From the NCBI RefSeq assembly GCF_033115175.1, contig NC_084831.1:42998002-43062001 (forward strand): DNA of 64,000 bases, read 5' to 3'. This document shows, one piece after another, positions 24,801-33,000 of this stretch (positions within the stretch are counted from its first letter, which is position 1; each line of letters opens with the position of its first letter). Both the position numbers and the translations under genes were made by a program. The stretch is from Lepus europaeus. Taxonomy: Eukaryota > Chordata > Mammalia > Lagomorpha > Leporidae. The notes below the pieces were generated by a model. It saw only the letters and a list, made by a program, of their open reading frames with translations, did not search any database and was not told where the DNA came from.

Positions 24801-27053
24801 GAAATTATCGTTGTTAACATTTTGATATGTATTTTCTAGCCTTTTGAAATATATTTTTCCTGTATATGGTTGAATTTTCTCTCTCTCTCTATCTCTCTCT
24901 CTCACACACACACACATACAACACAAACACACACATAATTTGTATCCTACTTTATTTCACTTATAAGTAAATTAATTTTCCTGTCAGAAAAATTCTTAAT
25001 ACAGATTATTTTTCATGGTTGCATAGCATTCTATCACTTGACTATGCTATGATTTATCTACCTAATCCTATATATTTTTTTTGACAGGCAAAGTGGACAG
25101 TGAGAGAGAGAGAGACAGAGAGAAAGGTCTTCTTTTTTTTCCGTTTGTTCACCCTCCAATAGCTGCTGCAGCCGGCGCGCTGCGGCTGGCGCACCGCACT
25201 GATCCGATGGCAGGAGCCAGTTGCTTCTCCTGGTCTCCCAGGGGGTGCAGGGCCCAAGCACTTGAGCCATCCTCCACTGCACTCCCGGGCCATAGCAGAG
25301 AGCTGGCCTGGAAGAGGGGCAACCGGGACAGAATCCGGCACCCCAACCGGGACTAGAACCCAGTGTGCAGGCGCCGCAAGGTGGAGGATTAGCCTATTGA
25401 GCCACAGAGCCGGCCCTAATCCTATAATTTTAACATTATGATTGTTGTAAAACTTTCACATTTACAAATTCTGCCAAGATTAACAGAAGTCTTTGTTTAT
25501 ATTTAGGTACTTTTTTAGGGGACTGACTGGATGAAAGAATAAGATTTTTTCTTTATTGATTCTTTTTCAATACAAAATCATGGAGGGAAAAATTTTAGGT
25601 GAAGCAATACATTCTCTTTTTTCATTTAAGAGTCTTAAACACTTCATTTAAAAAATAGACTTTAGTTTAAGATAGCTTTATTTTTATGAAAATATTTCAA
25701 GAATGTTACATAGATCCTGTATATTCTGCACCCAGTTTCCTCTTTTATTAACATTACTGTGGTGTTTTTGCCATACTTAATGAGGCAATATTGATTTTTT
25801 TTAAGATTTATTTATTTGAAAGGCAGTGAGAGAGAGAGAGAGAGAGATCTTCCATCTGCTGGTTGACTTCCCAAATGGCCACAACAGCCAGGTCAGGGCT
25901 GGGCCAGGCTGAGACCAGGAGCCAGGAACTCCTTCCGGGTCTCTCAAGTGAGCACAGGGACCCAAGCACTTGGGCCATCCAGGGAGAAGGATTGGAAGTG
26001 GAGCAGCTGGGGACTCGAGCCAGCACTCTGATATGGGATGCTGTGTCGCAAGTGGTGGCTTAACCTGCTGTTTTAACACTGGTCTCTAAATTTCTCTTTT
26101 AGTTCCATCTTTCCACAAACTTTTTTGAAATCCCCTTGTAGCTTTGAAAAGAAAATGATCAAGTCAGAGTGGTTACATCTGCCAAGAGAGGTGGGAGGAG
26201 CTTTTACTGTCTTTTCAACAGTTTCTCTTCCATCTTCCCTCTTTGCTTCCTTCAGTTATTTATTAAGGGCCTATTACTCCAAGAAAACAAAGTTCCTCCC
26301 TTCCTGGCATTTAAATTCTAATTGAAGGGTAAGATGACAAAATTTAAACAAAGTACCAGATAAATATTCAATATGCAATATAATAGCAGACAATACTAAT
26401 TCTTTGGAGAAAATTCAGGTGTTAAGGTGTTATTTAAAACAGGGTGGCCAGCCTCTGTGCTGAGTGGAGAGAGTGAGTCACATTCCAGGTGAGCCATGAG
26501 AGGTGGGGATGGGGGATACCACAGGGAAGGGAGGGAGGGAGCTGGCGCTGCCTACGGCCTCAGCAGTCTGGTTTCCATCCCTCACTTCACTCAGCCCTCC
26601 CTTCTCTGGAGCATAATCACCTCCATCTGTGGAGACAGAGAGGCTGTGAATTACCCAGAGTCACCCGGTGAGCAAGTGGCAGAATCAGACCTGTTCCAAG
26701 GCCGCCGCTCTCAGCTCCACCTCCTGCAGCCTCCAGAGAGATCCCAGCCATCAGTGTGTGCTTGAGACCTGGGAAGGCCAGCTGGATGAGGCCTCTTTGG
26801 TTCAGGCATCTGTCCAGGGGGATTCTTCTCCGGGCTCAGCGTGTCCAGATCTTCACGATTCACAGATGGTCTCAGTTGCTTATCAGTCAGAGGCTCGAGC
26901 AGCAGTGTGTTCCACAGCCCCGCTGGGCTGGCCTCGGTGTGTCTGTGCCAGCTGGGCACAGAGGCCCTTTGTCCTAGAGTGTCTCTCTGGCCAAGTTTTC
27001 ATGGTCAAGTCTGAGAGCCGAGAGAATTAACATTCTCTCTCTCTCTCTCTGTG

Positions 27054-27090
<37 letters not shown>

Positions 27091-30000
27091 GGTAACTCCT
27101 GCATCCGACAGTCCTTCATTTGAATTCCAGTTGCTTTCTGCTGAGTTTGTGCGTTTATAACGGTCACTTGATCACTGCTGTTACCATTAATTCTTCTCCC
27201 TCATATCCATTTGTATCACTAATTTGATGATTCTCCTGTTCAACCTCCCAACATCCCTGCATGTGTTAATGTACCAATCCCTAAGCACATTCTGGGATTC
27301 CAAAAGCTCAGAGTGTCCCCAAAGCCGCTGGTCTTACCTGCTGGCCACCTGACACATGGCTGCTAACCGCAGTGGCCAGTGAATCCTTTCTGAGGGTCAG
27401 AGACCTCAGCTGTGCAAACACCTGTGTCACTGACTCACCGTGTGGCTTTGGGAAACCACGAGGTCTCAGTTTCCTCATTAGTACAGAGAGAGTTGGCGTC
27501 CAGGAGCCTGGCACAGGCTCTGGTTGCTGTGCTGCACGGTGGCTGGAATAGGCTGGGCAAACAGCAGAGAGAAAGGAGCCTGAATCCCAGGCTCTGCCAC
27601 AAAGCCCTTAGATCACTCTGCAAGCCACAGCCCCTCCCTGGAGCAGTTTTCTCCTCTGAAAATGGAGAACAGGTGAGCACGTTGGATGAGATGAACTCCC
27701 AGGGCTCTTTTCAGTCCTCACATTCAAGGAATCCCAGGTTCATCTTCCTTAAGTTGCTAAGTACTACTTAAAATGTGAGATAACAGGCCCTCAGCTTCTT
27801 GGACTGGTGGGAGACGGTGTGGGGGGTGGGAGTAGGAGGAATACAGGAAAAATCAGTTTTGGGAAGCGAGTCGTGGTGGCAGTGGCGATGGTGTGGCTGC
27901 TCCTGTGAGCTGTGGCCTGTGTGCAGCAGGAGCAGGACTTCTATGATTTCAAGGTGGTCAACATCCAGAGCAGGCTGGTGTCGCTGGAGAAGCACCAGGC
28001 CTTAGTGTCTCTGGTGGTGAACGTGGCCAGCGAGTGTGGCTTCACAGAGCAGAACTACCGAGATCTGCAGCAGCTGCAGAGGGACCTGGGTCCCCGCCAC
28101 TTCAACATGCTCGCCTTCCCCTGCAACCAGTTTGGCCAACAGGAGCCGGACAGCAACAAGGAGATCGAGAGCTTCGCCTGCCGCACCTACGGGGTCTCTT
28201 TCCCCATGTTGTTGTTGTTTGTCCTCAGAATGCCAGTGAGATTTTTTTTTTTAATTTAATTATTGAGAAGCAGAGTTACAGATAGAGTGAGAGACAGACA
28301 GAAAGGTCTTCCATCTGCTGGTTCATTCCCCAAATAGCTACAACAGCTGGGAGCCTACTCTGGGTCTCCCACATGGGTGCAGGGACCCAAGGACTTGGGC
28401 CTTTTTCCACTTCCCCCTCCCACCCCATGCAGGCCACCAGCAGGCAGCTGGATTGGAAGAGGAGCAGCCAGGACTCCAACTGGTGCCATGTGGGATGCTG
28501 CTGCCACAGGTGGAGCCCCAACCCACTATGCCACAGCACCAGCCCCTTTTCCCATGTTTAGTAAGGTCGCAGTCACTGGCACTGGTGCCCACCCCACCTT
28601 CAAGGATCTGATACAGACTTCTGGGAAGGAGCCCACCTGGAACTTCTGGAAGTACCTGGTGGCCCCGGATGGGAAGGTGATCGGGGCATGGGACCCGACG
28701 GTTCCGGTGGAGGAGATCAGGCCCCAGATCACCGCGCTTGTGAGGAAGCTCATCCTGCGGAATCGAGAAGACTTGTAGCCCCGCGCCCTCGGCTGCCACC
28801 GCCTGTGCAGCTGTGACCAGAGAAAACTCGAAGGTGCTTCAGAGGGAGAGACCACGGCCTCGCCTTCATTCCCTCGTAGCCCGCCCACCCCATCAATCTT
28901 ACAGGGGAGGAGTGCTGGTGTTCTGATGATTTGAATCTTAGAGCAACCAATAGGAACCCTGGCCAGTGAGAGCTCTTGACCAGTGAATCACCAGCCACTA
29001 TTCTGGCCAGGGACCAGCGCTATGGCATAGGGGATAAAGCCACTGCCTGCAGTGCCGGAATCCCATATGAGCGCCGGTTCAAGACCTGGCTGCTCCTCTT
29101 CTGATTCAGCTCTCTGCTATGGCCTGGGAAAGCAGTAGATGATGTCCCAAGTCCTTGGGCCCCTGCACCTGTGTGGGAGACCAGGCAGAAGCTCCTGGCT
29201 TCAGATTGGCATAGCTCTGGCCATTGCGGCCATCTGGGGAGTGAACCAGCAGATGGAAGACCTCTCTGTCTCTACCTCTCTCTGTAACTCTGTCTTTCAA
29301 ATAAATAAAATAAATCTTTAAAAAAAAAAAAGAAAAAAGAAAGGTTGCATTCACCATCCCACCATCAGGACAGAAGCAGCAGAGACTGGAAAGGCTTTGC
29401 CCCAGTCTACTGGCTGCAGCCCCTTGGGGTACCTTTTTCCAGAGCTGGAGTGGAAAGCTTTATGGTGTGCAGTTAAGGTACTAGCTGTGGGGTCTCCCCT
29501 CTCACTTTTTACCTTCCTGCTCTGTTCATCTACCATTCCCAGTCACTCCCACCATGTGCTAAAAAACTGGCATCTAGCTTCCAGTCTTCCTGTCCACGCA
29601 AGCCCACCGCTATCCAGGTGACCTCCCTGTCTACAGGACAACCTCTCCCCATTTCTGCTCACTTTCACTTCTGTTGCAGTTTGGCCATCTGCCTCCACAT
29701 TCACACCTTGGGGCTTCTCACCAGACACTGCCCTGAAACCTCAGACTCAAACACGTCCCCCCACGACCATGGCCTCCTGTCCTGCAATTCTTACACTCTG
29801 ATACCTGAAATGTATGTGTTCTCCCCCATTTCTTTACAGTCAACTGGCTTCCTTCTGCCTAACTCGTGTACCCTTCCTTCCTTCTTTCCACAAACCTTTA
29901 ATTGAGCACTATCCATGTGCCAGGTGCATGGGTTTCTAAAGTTAAAAGAGATGTAGAACCAGCTCCTTCCCACTCCCTGCAACTCTTGCACATTCACCTT

Positions 30001-33000
30001 TCTGCGAAATTCCTACCTTCGTTCAACCAAACCTTCTGCCAGCCCTTTGCAGCTCACAGTGTCTACTTAAGCACCTAAGCTCTACTCTACTTCTTCAGTC
30101 TGAATCCTCCAAAACATAACCCGCACCTGCTGTATGCACTGCCTAAACTCTCACCCACCCTTCAACCTCCTGTAGTCAGGCTTGCGTCCCCACTGCCCCA
30201 GTGAGCCATGAAAATGCATGGGATGCTTTCCAGGCTTTGGCCTACGTGGCCTCCCAACTGCTTTTGACACAGCTGTGCAAACCTTGGGAAAAAAATCATT
30301 CAATTTCTCTCAACCTCAGTTTTCTTATCACTGAGAGATAGTAGCATCTTCCTTAGAAAACTATTGAGTCATTCAGTAAAACAATATATAAAGAAAAATG
30401 ATCATCCACTGGTACACAACAGGCAGTCAACAAAATTAAGTCCTGGCTCAATGAGCTTTGTTTCCTGGGTCCTTGACAACCGAAAAAGCCTTGGCTGATA
30501 AGAGCATTCTGATTTTTGAAATGGTCATTTTCTAGAGCAATTTATGTATTCACTCATTCAACAAAAATTGAGTAACTACTACATGCTTGTTTTGTTTTGT
30601 TTTGTTTGACAGGCAGAGTGGATAGTGAGAGAGACAGACAGAGAGAAAGGTCTTCCTTTTTGCCGTTGGTTCACCCTCCAATGGCCGCTGCGGCTGGCGC
30701 ATCTCGCTGATCCTAAGCCAGGAGCCAGGTACTTATCCTGGTCTCCCAGGGTGCAGGGCCCAAGGACTTAGGCCATCTTCCACTGGCTTCCCGGGCCATA
30801 GCAAAGAGCTGGCCTGGAAGAGGGGCAACCGGGATAGAATCCGGCACCCCAACCGGGACTAGAACCCGGTGTGCCAGCGCCGCAAGGCAGAGGATTAGCC
30901 TGTTAAGCCACGGTGCCGGCCTACATGCTTGTTTTACACAATTTTTAGGTGTTACAAGTATAGCAATGAACACAACAGAGAAATATTTTTCTCAGGAGGC
31001 TAATATAATGATGATGATGATCAGAGAAACGGAGAAAGAGAGAGAGAAACACAAAACTAGAAATTTATCGGCCGGCATCGCAGCTCAATAGGCTCATCCT
31101 CCACCTGCGGCGCCGGAACACCGGGTTCTAGTCCCGGTCGGGGCGCCGGATTCTGTCCCGGTTGCCCCTCTTCCAGGCCAGCTCTCTGCTATGGCCTGGG
31201 AGTGCAGTGGAGGATGGCCCAAGTGCTTGGGCCCTGCACCTGCATGGGAGACCAGGAGAAGCACCTGGCTCCTGGCTTCGGATCAGCGCGGTGCGCCAGC
31301 CGCAGCGCGCCGGCCGCAGCAGCCATTGGAGGGTGAACCAACGGAAAAAAAAGGAAGACCTTTCTCTCTGTCTCTCTCTCTCACTGTCCACTCTGCCTGT
31401 CAAAAAAAAAAAATTTATCATACAGTTAAAAGTATCCTTTAAAATGTAGCATGCTAAAGTTCCCAAGAAAACTTAACAGGATATGGAAATGTTCTATATA
31501 TTGATTGTGGTAGTCACATAGATGTGCTTATTTTTCATTTCTCAGACTTGGGTGGGTGGTGATATGAGAGGTAAAACATATTGTAGAGGAATTACAGCCA
31601 CAACCAGAGACAAAGAAAGAAGAGCGGACCCCACCCCTGCAACACAAACCTGGAAAAGTGGCTGCTCGAAGTAAACTAGTGAAACAGCTGCCCACTGTTA
31701 TCCTGCCTAGGGAGGGAAGATGCCCTAAGTTCTGCCTCTGTAAACTCCAGTCATACATCTGCCCTAATAAATCTGCCCCGGCATCATTTTTACAAACATC
31801 CTGGACCCACCAACCATTGGATTGTGGTCCTAAGTCACGTAGGCTGCAATTTAAACCCACCAGTGCTGTAACAGCTAAGGTATGATCCTGATGAACCTAT
31901 AAATACTGTAAGACACTTGGGATTGATGCTCAGTTTTCAGGAAATGATTCCAGCTGAGCCCATTGGCGTTAATAAACTGCTTGGATCTTCCACTGTCTCT
32001 GGTGCTTGTTTGAATGAAGGGAGTTTTCCCAGCCCAGGTTTCTGTAACAATACCACATTTATGCTGCCGGTGCAGTGGCATAGTGGCCTACAGTGCCAGC
32101 ATCACGCATAGGTACCGGTTGGAGACCTGGCTCCTCCACTTCTGATCAGCTCTCTGCTATGGCCTGGGAAAGCAGTAGAAGATGGTCCAAGTGCTTGGGA
32201 TCCTGCACCCACATGGGAGACCTGGAAGAAGCTCCTGGCTGATTTTGGTTTCAGATCAGCCCAGCTCCCACCATTGTGGTCATTTGGGGAATGAACCAGC
32301 AGATGGAAGACCTCTCATCTCTCTCTCTCTCTCTCTCCTTTCCTCTGTCTCTCTGTAACTCTGCCTTTTAAATAATAAATCTTTTTTTTAAAAAAGCATA
32401 ACACATACCATGTTTAGGACATATTTAGTAGGTAGCTAAATTTGTTAATGGATTAGATGAAGGAGAAGAAAAAATAAGAGTCAAAGATGACTCCTAGATC
32501 TTTATTTCAACAACCAGGTGAATGATTGGACCACTTTCTAAGATAGAGAAGACCAAGGGGAGAGAGTGAAAGCTCAGGGAGAGCACAAAAGTATTCCTTG
32601 AGACATGTTAAGTCTGGGGTGCTCATGAATTTATCAGCCTCTTGTTTATATATCAGCCTATATGAGTTTGGATAGAATGAACCAGTCCTATCTCTTTCTG
32701 ACTTGAAGTTCATAAGCTGTATTGGATTTCTGGCTCTTTTAAGCTGAGGATAAGCCTCAGAGCCCTAGGGACCCCACTTCATAACCCTCCTCAGCCACTG
32801 AGCAGAATCAGACCCTCAGCATGTGTCACTAACCTATCTCCTTTTAGACTAATAATTACATTTTGTTTTTCTTCCTTTAGGATAAGCTCTTGCCCTCAAC
32901 AATTATGAAGGAATTGCAAAAGTTCAGGGGAAAATAGAATGAAAAAATATATTTTTGATGCAAAATTTTTTCTGGGATCCATATATAGTTTTTTATAATA

